Source: Rhizobium sp. BK650 (GTDB lineage Bacteria; Pseudomonadota; Alphaproteobacteria; Rhizobiales; Rhizobiaceae). Taken from it: a stretch of 64,000 bases of DNA. A program made the position numbers and the translations under genes. Position 1 is the first letter of the stretch, and every line of letters starts with the position of its first letter. Under the pieces are notes generated by a model that was not told the origin of the DNA, searched no databases, and saw only the letters and a list, made by a program, of their open reading frames with translations. Location of the stretch: NCBI RefSeq assembly GCF_014195325.1, contig NZ_JACIBK010000006.1, positions 186,001-250,000 of the forward strand, written 5' to 3'. This document shows, piece by piece, positions 29,432 to 40,478 of this stretch.

Positions 29432-30874
29432 ATGAAAGTTCTTTCGGTTTCGTCCGAAGTCTTCCCTTTGATCAAGACAGGGGGCCTTGCCGATGTGGCA
29501 GGCGCCCTGCCGATAGCCCTAAAATCCTTCGGCGTCGAAACCAAAACCCTCATGCCCGGCTACCCGGCTGTCATGAAGCTCCTGCAGAATCCGGTGGTCC
29601 GGCTGGAATTCCCGGATCTGCTCGGCCAGCCGGCAAGGTTGCTCGAAGTGGAGCACCAGGGTCTCGATATCCTCGTGCTCGATGCGCCTGCTTATTACGA
29701 CCGTCCCGGCGGTCCCTATCTCGATACGACAGGCAAAGACTATCCTGACAACTGGCGCCGCTTCGCCGCCCTTTCGCTGGCAGGCTCCGAGATCGCCGCC
29801 GGCCTGCTGCGTGGCTGGCGGCCGGATCTGGTACATGCCCATGACTGGCAATCCGCAATGGTACCGGTCTACATGCGTTATTACCCGACACCCGAACTGC
29901 CAAGCATTCTGACCGTCCACAACATCGCTTTCCAGGGTCAGTTCGGTGCCGATATTTTCCCCGGCCTGCGCCTGCCGCCTCATGCTTTCGCCACCGAAAG
30001 CATCGAATATTACGGCACTGTCGGCTTCCTCAAGGGAGGTATGCAGACTGCCACGGCCATCACAACCGTAAGCCCCTCATACGCCGAGGAAATTCTCACC
30101 CCGCAATTCGGCATGGGCCTAGAAGGCGTTATCGCCAGCCGCCGAAACGTGCTGCACGGCATCGTCAACGGCATCGACGCCGATATCTGGAACCCGGCGA
30201 CCGACCCCGTCGTCCACACGCATTACGGCCCGACCACACTGAAGAACCGCATCGAGAACCGCAGGTCTATAGAAGAATTCTTCCATCTCGACCACGATGA
30301 TGCGCCGATCTTCTGCGTCATCAGCCGCCTGACCTGGCAAAAGGGCATGGATCTTGTCGCCAGCGCTGCCGACGAGATCGCAACGATGGGCGGGAAGCTC
30401 GTCGTGCTAGGCTCCGGCGAAGCAGCCCTCGAAGGCGCACTGTTGGCGGCCGCCCACCGCAACCCTGGCCGCATCGGCGTTTCTATCGGCTATAACGAGC
30501 CGATGTCGCATCTTATGCAGGCTGGCTGTGATGCGATCATCATCCCCTCGCGCTTCGAGCCCTGCGGCCTCACGCAGCTTTACGGCCTGCGCTACGGCTG
30601 CGTGCCGATCGTGGCGCGTACCGGCGGTCTTAATGATACCGTGATCGACGCCAATCATGCCGCACTTGCGGCGAAGGTCGCTACAGGCATACAATTCGCG
30701 CCGGTAAACGAAGAAAGCATGCTACAGGCACTTCGCCGCGCCATGCACCTCTACGCGGATCAAAAAATCTGGACCCAATTGCAAAAGCAGGGCATGAAGT
30801 CGGATGTCTCTTGGGAGAAGAGCGCCGAACGTTATGTTGCCCTGTATTCAAGCCTCGTCTCGAAAGGCATGTGA
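29432..30874 (+). CDS. glgA: glycogen synthase (ADP-glucose, GT5)
   Basis: 480 aa. Transfers glucose from ADP-glucose to the growing alpha-1,4 chain. Seen: N-terminal [13 protein letters not shown], whose Lys binds ADP-glucose, [23 protein letters not shown] and the C-terminal [18 protein letters not shown] with the second conserved Glu. It starts three bases after the glgC stop and ends six bases before pgm, consistent with one polycistronic message. Confidence 0.96.
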   Translation: MKVLSVSSEVFPLIKTGGLADVAGALPIALKSFGVETKTLMPGYPAVMKLLQNPVVRLEFPDLLGQPARLLEVEHQGLDILVLDAPAYYDRPGGPYLDTTGKDYPDNWRRFAALSLAGSEIAAGLLRGWRPDLVHAHDWQSAMVPVYMRYYPTPELPSILTVHNIAFQGQFGADIFPGLRLPPHAFATESIEYYGTVGFLKGGMQTATAITTVSPSYAEEILTPQFGMGLEGVIASRRNVLHGIVNGIDADIWNPATDPVVHTHYGPTTLKNRIENRRSIEEFFHLDHDDAPIFCVISRLTWQKGMDLVASAADEIATMGGKLVVLGSGEAALEGALLAAAHRNPGRIGVSIGYNEPMSHLMQAGCDAIIIPSRFEPCGLTQLYGLRYGCVPIVARTGGLNDTVIDANHAALAAKVATGIQFAPVNEESMLQALRRAMHLYADQKIWTQLQKQGMKSDVSWEKSAERYVALYSSLVSKGM

Positions 30875-32512
<1,638 letters not shown>

Positions 32513-32524
32513 TCCGGGGGGCAT

Positions 32525-34495
32525 ATGGGGGGCAACAGTTCCGCGCAGGGCGGCGCCATCGTCTTCGAAACGGGCGTTGAATTTGCTATTTGGTCGCATC
32601 ATGCAGCGCAGATTGATCTCTGCCTCTTCGACGATGACGGCAAGGAATACGCAAAGCTCCCCATGGCCCGCGACAGCGGCCACGTCTTTCGTCTCTTCGT
32701 CGACGGATTGAAGGAAGGTGCCCGATATGGCTATCGCGCCGACGGCATTTACGCTCCGGACAACGGCCTCTGGTTCGATCCTTCGAAACTTCTGATCGAC
32801 CCCTATGCTAAGGCGGTCGACAGGCCGTTCCGTTACGATCCGCGCCTCGGCATCTTCGGTGAAGATACGCAGCACCTGATGCCGAAGGCGGTCGTTACCA
32901 AAGACTCGCCCGTCAATATCCGAAAGCCGCTCTTCCAACCGGGCGGCTTTATTTATGAAGTGGCAGTCAAACCCTTCACCATTCTGCATCCAGATGTGCC
33001 GAAAGCTCAGCGCGGCACCGTCGCCGCTCTGGCCCATCCCTCCGTCATCGCTCACTTGAAGCGCATAGGCGTCGATGCCGTCGAATTGATGCCGATCATC
33101 GCCTGGATCGATGAGCGTCATCTGCCACCGCTCGGTCTGACGAATGGCTGGGGTTACAATCCCGTAGCCTTCATGGCGCTTGATCCGCGGATCGTGCCAG
33201 GCGGCATTGCCGAACTGCAGGATACCGTAGCGAAACTGCATGACGAGGGCATCGCGGTCATCCTTGATCTCGTCTTCAATCATACCGGCGAGAGCGACCG
33301 CTACGGCGCGACCCTGTCGCTGCGCGGCATCGATAATCTCAGCTACTACCGCCACCTGCCGGATCGGCCGTCCATGCTCGTCAACGATACCGGCACCGGC
33401 AATACGGTCGCTTGCGACCATCCCTATGTTCAACGGCTGATCATCGACAGCCTGCGCCACTTCGTCCGCAATGCCGGCGTGGACGGCTTCCGTTTTGACC
33501 TGGCGCCCGTTCTTGGCCGCACCGCAAATGGCTTTGACCGAAACGGCACGCTGGCGGCGATCCTCGCTGACGACCTCCTCTCCGATCGCATCATGATCGC
33601 CGAACCCTGGGATATCGGCCCCGGCGGCTACCAACTCGGTAATTTCCCGGCTCCTTTCCTGGAATGGAATGACCACGCCCGCGATGACGTCAGGTGCTAC
33701 TGGCGCGGTGACGGCTGGAAAACAGGTTCGCTTGCGACCGTGCTCGCCGGCTCGTCTGACATCTTTTCAGCTAACGACGGGAAAGGAACCCGCAGCATCA
33801 ACTTCCTTGCCGCCCATGACGGCTTCACGCTCATGGATCTTGTCTCCTATAGCGGCAAGCACAATGAGGCGAACGGCGAAGACAATCGCGACGGCCATAA
33901 CGAGAACCATTCCTGGAACAACGGCGTCGAAGGCGAAACCGCCTATCCTGTCATTCGGGAGCGCCGCAAGGCCGATGTCAGGGCGCTCATCTCCACCCTC
34001 TTCGCGACCCGCGGCAGCATCATGCTGACGGCCGGCGATGAAGGTGGACGCACTCAGCACGGCAACAACAACGCCTATTGCCAGGATAATGAAATCACCT
34101 GGGTCGACTGGAAGCTGCTCAACGAAGACCTGATCGCCCATACCGCCTTCGTCGCAGCACTCCGCCGCCGCTTCTCGGTCTTCTCCGACCTTGCCTTCTT
34201 CTCCGGCAACGGCGATGTGGAATGGATTTCGCTCTCCGGTGAGCCAATGACCATAGGCGAATGGGAAACGCCCTCGCTCTCAACCCTCGGCATGGTGCTT
34301 GCGACCCGCGATCGCTCCTCCCGCAGACAGACGCGGCTCGCCGTCCTGTTCAACCGTTCCGAACAGCATCAACTCTTCATACTTCCGACAGTCGGCGAGG
34401 CAAACTGGCGTCAGCTTTCGCCTGATGGTGGACGGAAAATTGGCGGCCGCGCCTCAGTTGAGCCGCGTTCGGTCGCCTTTTTCGTGGAAAATTAA
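32525..34495 (+). CDS. glgX: glycogen debranching enzyme GlgX
   Basis: 656 aa, GH13 isoamylase type. Removes short alpha-1,6 branches left by glycogen phosphorylase. Seen: N-terminal CBM48-like sandwich (F-A-I-W-S-H-H-A-A-Q-I-D-L-C-L-F), barrel motifs D-L-V-F-N-H-T-G-E, catalytic Asp in G-F-R-F-D-L-A-P-V-L-G-R, Glu in I-A-E-P-W-D-I-G, and Asp in A-A-H-D-G-F-T-L-M-D-L-V-S-Y. It follows pgm closely, so it is probably part of the same transcript. Start ATG 32525 with a GGGGGG tract about three bases upstream. Confidence 0.94.
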   Translation: MGGNSSAQGGAIVFETGVEFAIWSHHAAQIDLCLFDDDGKEYAKLPMARDSGHVFRLFVDGLKEGARYGYRADGIYAPDNGLWFDPSKLLIDPYAKAVDRPFRYDPRLGIFGEDTQHLMPKAVVTKDSPVNIRKPLFQPGGFIYEVAVKPFTILHPDVPKAQRGTVAALAHPSVIAHLKRIGVDAVELMPIIAWIDERHLPPLGLTNGWGYNPVAFMALDPRIVPGGIAELQDTVAKLHDEGIAVILDLVFNHTGESDRYGATLSLRGIDNLSYYRHLPDRPSMLVNDTGTGNTVACDHPYVQRLIIDSLRHFVRNAGVDGFRFDLAPVLGRTANGFDRNGTLAAILADDLLSDRIMIAEPWDIGPGGYQLGNFPAPFLEWNDHARDDVRCYWRGDGWKTGSLATVLAGSSDIFSANDGKGTRSINFLAAHDGFTLMDLVSYSGKHNEANGEDNRDGHNENHSWNNGVEGETAYPVIRERRKADVRALISTLFATRGSIMLTAGDEGGRTQHGNNNAYCQDNEITWVDWKLLNEDLIAHTAFVAALRRRFSVFSDLAFFSGNGDVEWISLSGEPMTIGEWETPSLSTLGMVLATRDRSSRRQTRLAVLFNRSEQHQLFILPTVGEANWRQLSPDGGRKIGGRASVEPRSVAFFVEN

Positions 34496-34584
34496 TCGAC
34501 GCTACCAGCGCAAGCGAATCGTTGTCGCAATCGTCATGAATGCGCGATAAGGCTTTGAGGCTGCGGTTGTTTTACGAGGAATGC

Positions 34585-35073
34585 ATGGTCATGGAAATTT
34601 CGCTCTCGGAGGTCCGGGGGCTCGTCGGCACGGAAACAGGCTTGTCTGACTGGATTCTAGTCGATCAAAAAATGATCGACGCTTTTGCCGGGGCAACCGG
34701 CGACCATCAGTTCATCCATGTCGATCCCGTTCGTGCAGCAACCGAAAGCCCTTTCGGCGGCACCATCGCTCACGGTTTCCTAACGCTCTCGTTGCTTTCG
34801 ACGATGAACTACAACTGCCTGCCCAAGGTGCGCGAGCAGACGATGGGCATCAACTACGGCTTCGACAAGGTCCGCTTCATGTCCCCGGTCAAAAGCGGCA
34901 CGCGCATCCGCGGCCACTTCGTGCTCTCGGATGCCCGTTTTCGCGGCGCCGGCATGCTGATGACGACCTATGACGTCTCGATCGAGATCGAAAACGAGAA
35001 GAAGCCGGCGCTGACCGCTCGCTGGATCACCATCATCCAATTCGACCCGAAAGATCGGCCGGAAGACGCATAA
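34585..35073 (+). CDS. MaoC-like (R)-enoyl-CoA hydratase
   Basis: 162 aa, single hot-dog domain. Seen: the hydratase-2 signature D-A-F-A-G-A-T-G-D-H-Q-F-I-H-V-D with the catalytic Asp/His, then A-T-E-S-P-F-G-G-T-I-A-H-G-F-L-T-L-S-L. Such proteins hydrate trans-2-enoyl-CoA to (R)-3-hydroxyacyl-CoA, sometimes supplying polyhydroxyalkanoate synthesis, or act on other CoA esters. Start at ATG 34585, with GGA a few bases upstream; 34591 is also possible and the frame back to 34540 is unlikely. It stands alone between glgX and the convergent sox operon; the CoA substrate is not known. Confidence 0.85.
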   Translation: MVMEISLSEVRGLVGTETGLSDWILVDQKMIDAFAGATGDHQFIHVDPVRAATESPFGGTIAHGFLTLSLLSTMNYNCLPKVREQTMGINYGFDKVRFMSPVKSGTRIRGHFVLSDARFRGAGMLMTTYDVSIEIENEKKPALTARWITIIQFDPKDRPEDA

Positions 35074-35097
35074 TATTCTTCAGGTTCTTTGCGAGAC

Positions 35098-35646
35098 TTA
35101 ATGGCTCGCATCCTCGGCGCCTTCGGCCAACAATCCGAAGACATAATCGGAAAACGACCGCCAGCATTCCACCCGGAACGTCTCGTCCTCAGTACGGAAG
35201 AGTACGATCTCGGCCTTGCCGAAGATCGTCCGCGAGCAGGCGCCCACCGGGAAAACTTCAAGTGAGAGATCTTGCGGGCAACCGGCGGAAAGGGCGACCG
35301 CTGCGCCAGGTCCCGAGACGATGATACCGACATTGCGATGGGACACATCGACTGCCGAATGAAGAATGCCGGCGCCGGTAAGCAGTGCCGAAAGATCCGA
35401 GCCGGCCTCGTCGATAACGAGCCATTCGTCCGGCCCGAGCCACAGCGCTGAACGCCCCGCGGTACGGCCGGAGGTCTTCGGTGCGGTCGGCAAGGCCACT
35501 CCCAATGCGGACGTGAGTGCCGACACCGATTCGGCCGGCGCGCGCAGCGAAAGACGGTTTGCGACCGGCGCTACCGTGACGCGGACGGTCGCCGAGCCGG
35601 CAAGGAGACCGGAGAGTGCCGGTTTGCGAATTGCGACCTCAGCCAT
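35098..35646 (-). CDS. soxG: sarcosine oxidase, gamma subunit
   Basis: 182 aa, the usual length. Small subunit of heterotetrameric sarcosine oxidase. Seen: N-terminal V-R-V-T-V-A-P-V-A-N-R-L-S-L-R-A, then W-L-G-P-D-E-W-L-V-I-D and A-V-D-V-S-H-R-N-V, the conserved SoxG blocks. Start 35646 (M-A-E-V-A-I-R-K) is set by GGAGG seven bases upstream; it overlaps the soxA end by eight bases. Last gene of soxBDAG, convergent with the MaoC gene. Confidence 0.92.
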   Translation of the reverse strand: MAEVAIRKPALSGLLAGSATVRVTVAPVANRLSLRAPAESVSALTSALGVALPTAPKTSGRTAGRSALWLGPDEWLVIDEAGSDLSALLTGAGILHSAVDVSHRNVGIIVSGPGAAVALSAGCPQDLSLEVFPVGACSRTIFGKAEIVLFRTEDETFRVECWRSFSDYVFGLLAEGAEDASH

Positions 35647-38632
35647 GGATACGGCCTCCTTCCTTGTCAAAGAATACCAGATCCGTCACTTCGACCGGTA
35701 TAGTACGATCCGGCATAGGCACATAGAGCGTCTCGCCGAGAAGGTTGCGCCCACCTTCAACGAGGGCAAAGGCGATCGAGCGGCCACAATTTTCCGACCA
35801 GTAGGCAGAGGTGACGTGACCGAGCATGGTCATTGGCTTCGGCTGGTTCGGATTGGCGACGATCTGTGCACCCTCTTCGAGCACAAGCTTCGGATCGTTG
35901 GTCGTAAGACCGACGAGCTGCTTGCGGCCCTCTTTGACGAGATCGAGCCGCTTCAGCCCCCGAATGCCCACGAAATCCGCCTTTTTCTTTGAGACAGCCC
36001 AGGAGAGCCCGGCATCATCCGGCGTCACCGTACCGTCGGTATCCTGGCCGACGATGATGTAACCCTTTTCGGCGCGCAGCACATGCATGGTCTCCGTGCC
36101 GTAGACGCAGGCGCCAAGCGGTTCGGCATTGGCCCATACGGCCTCCAGCACCGATTGGCCGTAATCAGCGGGGACATTGATTTCGAAGCCCGTCTCGCCG
36201 GTGAAGGAGACACGGAATAGGCGCGCCGGAACACCGGCCACCTTGCACTCGGCAACACTCATATGCGGGAAGGCTTCGTTGGAAATGTCGAGACCTTCGA
36301 CCAGCGGCGCGACGATCTCGCGCGCCTTCGGTCCCTGCACGGCGATAACAGCCCACTGCTCCGTGACGGAGGTCAGCCATACCTTCAGATGCGGGAATTC
36401 CGTCTGCAGGTAGTCTTCCATATGGTTCAAAACGCGCGGCGCCCCGCCAGTTGTTGTCGTCACATGGAAACGTTCCTCCGAGAGACGACCGACGACGCCG
36501 TCGTCATAGACGAAGCCGTCTTCGCGTAGCATGATACCATAGCGGCACTTGCCCGGTTTCAGCGTATCCCAGGCGTTGGTGTACATGAGGTTCATGAATT
36601 CGGCAGCATCCGGCCCGACGACCTCGATCTTGCCGAGCGTCGAGGCATCGAAGATGCCGGCGACCTCGCGCGCGGTGCGGCATTCGCGGGCAACGGCCTG
36701 ATGCATCGTCTCGCCGGAACGCGGGTAGAACCAGGCGCGCTTCCAGTTGCCGACATCCTCGAAGACTGCGCCCTTGGCTTCTTCCCAGGCATGCAACGGC
36801 GTCTTGCGCGTCGGGTCGAACAGCGGTCCCCGCGAGTGCGAGATCAGTGCGCCATAAGTCACCGGCGTATAGGGCGCGCGGAACGTAGTAAGACCGACCT
36901 GAGGAATATCCTTGCCAAGCGTCTCGGCAGCGATCGCCAGACCATGCATGTTGGAAAGCTTGCCTTGGTCGGAGGCCATGCCGTTCGTGGTGAAGCGCTT
37001 GATATGTTCGATCGAATGCATGCCCTCGCGAACGGCGAGGCGGATATCTTTGGCGCAGACATCGTGCTGGAAATCGATGAAGGCTTTGGCATTCGTGTTT
37101 GGCCCGGCGCCTTCGGCCGCGCCGATCATGCCGCCCGTCCAGTCGAAAGCCTGCTCGACGGAAATTCCGATCTTGCTGCCCGCCTGTTTGCCGACGGCCT
37201 GTGCCATCAGTTCACCGGCGGCAAGCGACTCTTCGACGGTCCGTTGCAGTCCATCCGTTCCGTTGCATGCACCGACGGAGAGGCAATCCTGCGCATAGGT
37301 GCCGGGCAGGAAACGCTGCGTCTCGGCGTCGAAGGCGACCTTGCCCCGCGACTGCGAGAAAAGATGCACGGAAGGCGTCCAGCCTGCACAGACGAGCAGC
37401 GCATCGACGCCGATCTTGCGCGGCGACCCGCCGCCATTGCGTGCAACCGTCATCGAGGAAATGCGAAGAGCACCCGACGTATTGACGACCGACTGGCCGG
37501 TCAGCACGTCGATGCCGAGCGCACGGGCTTCGGCAAGCACGGCCGCGCCCGGCGCCTGACGGCAATCGACGATCGCTGCGACCGATACACCCGCTCGCTT
37601 GAGGTCGAAAGCGGCCTCGTAAGCGGAATCATGGGCCGTATAGATGCCGACCTTCTGGCCAATCGCAACGCCATAATGATTGAGATACATGCGGCCAGCC
37701 GAAGCGAGCATGATGCCCGGTCGGTCGTTGTTCGGGAACACCATATGCCGCTCGATCGCGCCGGTCGCAAGCACGACGCGCTTGGCACGTACCTGCCACA
37801 GCCGTTCGCGCGGCAGATCACGGCCCGGACGAGCGATATGATCCGTGACCCGTTCGGCAAGGCCAACGAAATTGTGGTTGTAATAACCGAAGGCCGTCGT
37901 CCGGGTCAGGACCTGCACGTTGTCCATCGCTTTCAGCTGCGCAAGAATCTTCTGCACCCAGGCGTAGCCATCGAGCCCATCCACTTTCACACCGGTATCG
38001 AAGCGCAGCGCGCCACCGGCCTCCGCCTGCTCATCGCAGAGAATGACTTTTGCACCGGCCTCGGCAGCGGCCAATGCTGCCGAAAGACCGGCAATGCCCG
38101 CACCGACGACAAGAATATCGCAATGGGCATAACGGCTCGCATAATGATCCGGATCGTCTTCAGTCGGAGCGACCCCAAGACCTGCAGCACGGCGGATCAT
38201 CGGTTCATAGACATGCTTCCAGGCAGCCCGCGGCCACATGAAGGTCTTGTAATAGAAACCTGCCGCGAAGAAGGACGAGAAAAGATTGTTGACCGCGCCC
38301 ACATCGAATGAAAGCGACGGCCAGCGGTTCTGAGAGGCCACGATCATGCCGTCGAAGACTTCCTGCACGGTCGCCCGCACGTTCGGCTGCTTGCGAGCAC
38401 TGTCACGCGCGACGTCGATCAGCGCATTCGGCTCTTCGGCACCAGCCGAAAGAATGCCGCGCGGGCGATGATACTTGAAGGAACGGCCGACAAGGTGCAC
38501 GCCGTGGGCAATCAGCGCCGAGGCGACGGTATCGCCTTCGAGCGCCGTATAGCTCTTGCCGTCGAAGGTGAAACGCGCGGTCCTGGCGGGCGTGAGCCGG
38601 CCCTTGCCGGCGATACGGTTCGCGCCGCTCAT
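35639..38632 (-). CDS. soxA: sarcosine oxidase, alpha subunit
   Basis: 997 aa. It has an N-terminal ferredoxin-like domain (F-T-F-D-G-K-S-Y-T-A-L-E-G-D-T; G-R-S-F-K-Y-H-R-P-R-G), an NAD-binding Rossmann fold (V-V-G-A-G-I-A-G-L-S-A-A, about 175), a second nucleotide-binding part, and a C-terminal GcvT-like aminomethyltransferase domain (about 610-990) that passes the one-carbon unit to tetrahydrofolate. The enzyme demethylates sarcosine to glycine, giving 5,10-methylene-THF and H2O2. ATGA overlap with soxD upstream and eight-base overlap with soxG. Confidence 0.95.
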   Translation of the reverse strand: MSGANRIAGKGRLTPARTARFTFDGKSYTALEGDTVASALIAHGVHLVGRSFKYHRPRGILSAGAEEPNALIDVARDSARKQPNVRATVQEVFDGMIVASQNRWPSLSFDVGAVNNLFSSFFAAGFYYKTFMWPRAAWKHVYEPMIRRAAGLGVAPTEDDPDHYASRYAHCDILVVGAGIAGLSAALAAAEAGAKVILCDEQAEAGGALRFDTGVKVDGLDGYAWVQKILAQLKAMDNVQVLTRTTAFGYYNHNFVGLAERVTDHIARPGRDLPRERLWQVRAKRVVLATGAIERHMVFPNNDRPGIMLASAGRMYLNHYGVAIGQKVGIYTAHDSAYEAAFDLKRAGVSVAAIVDCRQAPGAAVLAEARALGIDVLTGQSVVNTSGALRISSMTVARNGGGSPRKIGVDALLVCAGWTPSVHLFSQSRGKVAFDAETQRFLPGTYAQDCLSVGACNGTDGLQRTVEESLAAGELMAQAVGKQAGSKIGISVEQAFDWTGGMIGAAEGAGPNTNAKAFIDFQHDVCAKDIRLAVREGMHSIEHIKRFTTNGMASDQGKLSNMHGLAIAAETLGKDIPQVGLTTFRAPYTPVTYGALISHSRGPLFDPTRKTPLHAWEEAKGAVFEDVGNWKRAWFYPRSGETMHQAVARECRTAREVAGIFDASTLGKIEVVGPDAAEFMNLMYTNAWDTLKPGKCRYGIMLREDGFVYDDGVVGRLSEERFHVTTTTGGAPRVLNHMEDYLQTEFPHLKVWLTSVTEQWAVIAVQGPKAREIVAPLVEGLDISNEAFPHMSVAECKVAGVPARLFRVSFTGETGFEINVPADYGQSVLEAVWANAEPLGACVYGTETMHVLRAEKGYIIVGQDTDGTVTPDDAGLSWAVSKKKADFVGIRGLKRLDLVKEGRKQLVGLTTNDPKLVLEEGAQIVANPNQPKPMTMLGHVTSAYWSENCGRSIAFALVEGGRNLLGETLYVPMPDRTIPVEVTDLVFFDKEGGRIHG

Positions 38633-38970
38633 TGCGCCTCTCCTTCCACAGCTTCGTAGGTTTCCACCGGCGCATGCGGCTCGGCCGCAGCCCCGATATC
38701 AGGCTTTGGCTCGCCGGCCTTGTAGGTCATGATGAACTTGTCGCTCACGGTATCGCGGGCCGCGTTGAAGAAGCGCCCGCAGCCATGCATGTGCCGCCAG
38801 CGCTCGAAGATCAGGCCTTTCGGATTGTCGCGCAGGAAGAAATATTCTTCGAATGCCTCGTCCGAGATCGAGGCGATATCGGAAGGCCGGGCAATGTGGG
38901 CGTCGCCGGCGCCGCGGAATTCGAGCTCCGAGCGCTCTTCCTGACAGTAAGGGCAGTAGATCAGCAGCAT
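38629..38970 (-). CDS. soxD: sarcosine oxidase, delta subunit
   Basis: 113 aa. Small zinc-binding subunit. Seen: C-P-Y-C-Q-E-E-R-S-E-L-E-F at the N-terminus and M-H-G-C-G-R-F-F-N, with ligands C-P-x-C, a later His and the second Cys in family positions. Start ATG 38970 with AGGA six bases upstream; 12 bases after soxB. The extra C-terminal tail is acidic (A-E-P-H-A-P-V-E-T-Y-E-A-V-E-G-E). Confidence 0.93.
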   Translation of the reverse strand: MLLIYCPYCQEERSELEFRGAGDAHIARPSDIASISDEAFEEYFFLRDNPKGLIFERWRHMHGCGRFFNAARDTVSDKFIMTYKAGEPKPDIGAAAEPHAPVETYEAVEGEAQ

Positions 38971-38982
38971 GTTGTCCTCGCG

Positions 38983-40236
38983 TCAGTGCGCAACGGCGGC
39001 AGCCGCCGCCTCGTCGATCAGCCGGCCGGTGCGGAACCGCTCCAGCGTCAGCCCGGCATTGAACTTGTGCGGCTCGTCGCGGGCGATCAGGTGGGCGAAA
39101 AGATTCGCCGAACCGGGCGTTGCCTTAAAACCGCCGGTGCCCCAGCCGCAATTGACGTAAAGTCCCGGAACCGGGGTCTTCGACTGGATAGCCGAACGGT
39201 CCGGCGTATTGTCGACGATACCGCCCCATTGGCGCATCATCTTCACGCGACGGAACATCGGGAAGAGTTCGCAGATCGCATCGAGCGTGTGCGTAATGAT
39301 CTGCAGGCCGCCGGTCTGGGAGTAGGAATTATACTGGTCTGTACCGGCACCGATGACGAGTTCGCCCTTGTCGGACTGCGAAATATAGGCATGCACCGTA
39401 TTCGACATGACGACGCAGGGGAAAATCGGCTTCAGTGGTTCGGAAACCAGCGCCTGTAGCGGGCTCGATTGCAGCGGCACACGCACATCCGCCATTTTCA
39501 TGACTGTCGTCGTGTGGCCGGCAGCCGACACACCGATCTTCTTCGCGCCGATGAAGCCTCTGTTGGTCTCGACCCCCGTCACGCGTCCGTCGGCCCCACG
39601 GCGGATACCGGTGACTTCGCAATTCTGGATGATGTGGACGCCCCGGTCGGACGCCGCGCGCGCATAGCCCCAGGCAACCGCATCGTGACGCGCCGTGCCG
39701 CCCCGGCGCTGCAGGGCAGCGCCATTGATCGGGTAGCGCGCGGTCGCCGAAATATCGAGCGGCGGGCAATAGGCTTTGGCCTGTTCGGGCGTCAGCCATT
39801 CATTGTCGATGCCGTAGAGCCGGTTAGCATGGATATGCCGCTTGAAGCTCTGCATGTCGTGCACATTGTGCGACAGCATCATGACGCCACGCGGCGAATA
39901 CATGACGTTGTAATTGAGCTCCTGCGACAGCCCTTCCCAGAGCTTCATCGAGTGCTCGTAAATGTGCATGCTCTCTTCGTAGAGATAGTTGGAGCGGATG
40001 ATGGTGGTGTTGCGGCCGGTATTGCCCCCACCAAGCCAGCCTTTTTCCAGGACCGCCACATTGGTGATGCCATGCTCTTTGGCGAGATAGTAGGCTGCGC
40101 CCAGCCCGTGCCCTCCGCCGCCGATGATGATCACGTCATATTCTGGTCGCGGCTCCGGCGAAGCCCATTGCTTTTCCCAGCCCCTGTGCCCGCGCAGAGC
40201 TTCCCGCGCTACGGCAAAAACCGAATATTTCCGCAT
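38983..40236 (-). CDS. soxB: sarcosine oxidase, beta subunit
   Basis: 417 aa. FAD and covalent FMN catalytic subunit. Seen: the dinucleotide fold Y-D-V-I-I-I-G-G-G-G-H-G-L-G-A-A-Y-Y-L-A, G-N-T-G-R-N-T-T-I-I-R-S-N-Y and G-T-A-R-H-D-A-V-A-W-G-Y, whose His is the family's covalent FMN attachment site. First gene of the operon, with AGGAG nine bases before ATG. A dyad CGCAA-N6-TTGCG lies 50 bases upstream. The cluster lets the cell use sarcosine from creatinine or glycine betaine breakdown. Confidence 0.94.
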   Translation of the reverse strand: MRKYSVFAVAREALRGHRGWEKQWASPEPRPEYDVIIIGGGGHGLGAAYYLAKEHGITNVAVLEKGWLGGGNTGRNTTIIRSNYLYEESMHIYEHSMKLWEGLSQELNYNVMYSPRGVMMLSHNVHDMQSFKRHIHANRLYGIDNEWLTPEQAKAYCPPLDISATARYPINGAALQRRGGTARHDAVAWGYARAASDRGVHIIQNCEVTGIRRGADGRVTGVETNRGFIGAKKIGVSAAGHTTTVMKMADVRVPLQSSPLQALVSEPLKPIFPCVVMSNTVHAYISQSDKGELVIGAGTDQYNSYSQTGGLQIITHTLDAICELFPMFRRVKMMRQWGGIVDNTPDRSAIQSKTPVPGLYVNCGWGTGGFKATPGSANLFAHLIARDEPHKFNAGLTLERFRTGRLIDEAAAAAVAH

Positions 40237-40286
40237 CCGCCATCATCTCCTTCAGGCAAGGGCACGCTTGTTGTGGCCATACAAAT

Positions 40287-40302
40287 CGCAAATCGAATTG
40301 CG
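40287..40302. promoter_or_regulatory. dyad upstream of soxB
   Basis: CGCAA-ATCGAA-TTGCG, a 5-bp perfect inverted repeat 50 bases before the soxB start. Candidate operator for the sarcosine operon; no regulator gene is next to it. Confidence 0.3.
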
Positions 40303-40478
40303 GCACAACGGTTCTTTTGCGACGTGAAAGAGCATTTGTTTTGACACGGCAGGAGGCATGCGACCTCCATCGGCCTCTATTGCCCTTCGCAGCTGCGGTA
40401 TAATCCTTTTCTCACCCAACAGGGCAGGCAGAATACCCCTACAGGAGATGCTAATATTCCCCGTATGTGGGGTGTTGG

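Noticed and set aside
36701..38311. 536-codon plus-strand ORF
   Set aside because: Antisense to soxA; no family motif or ribosome binding site.
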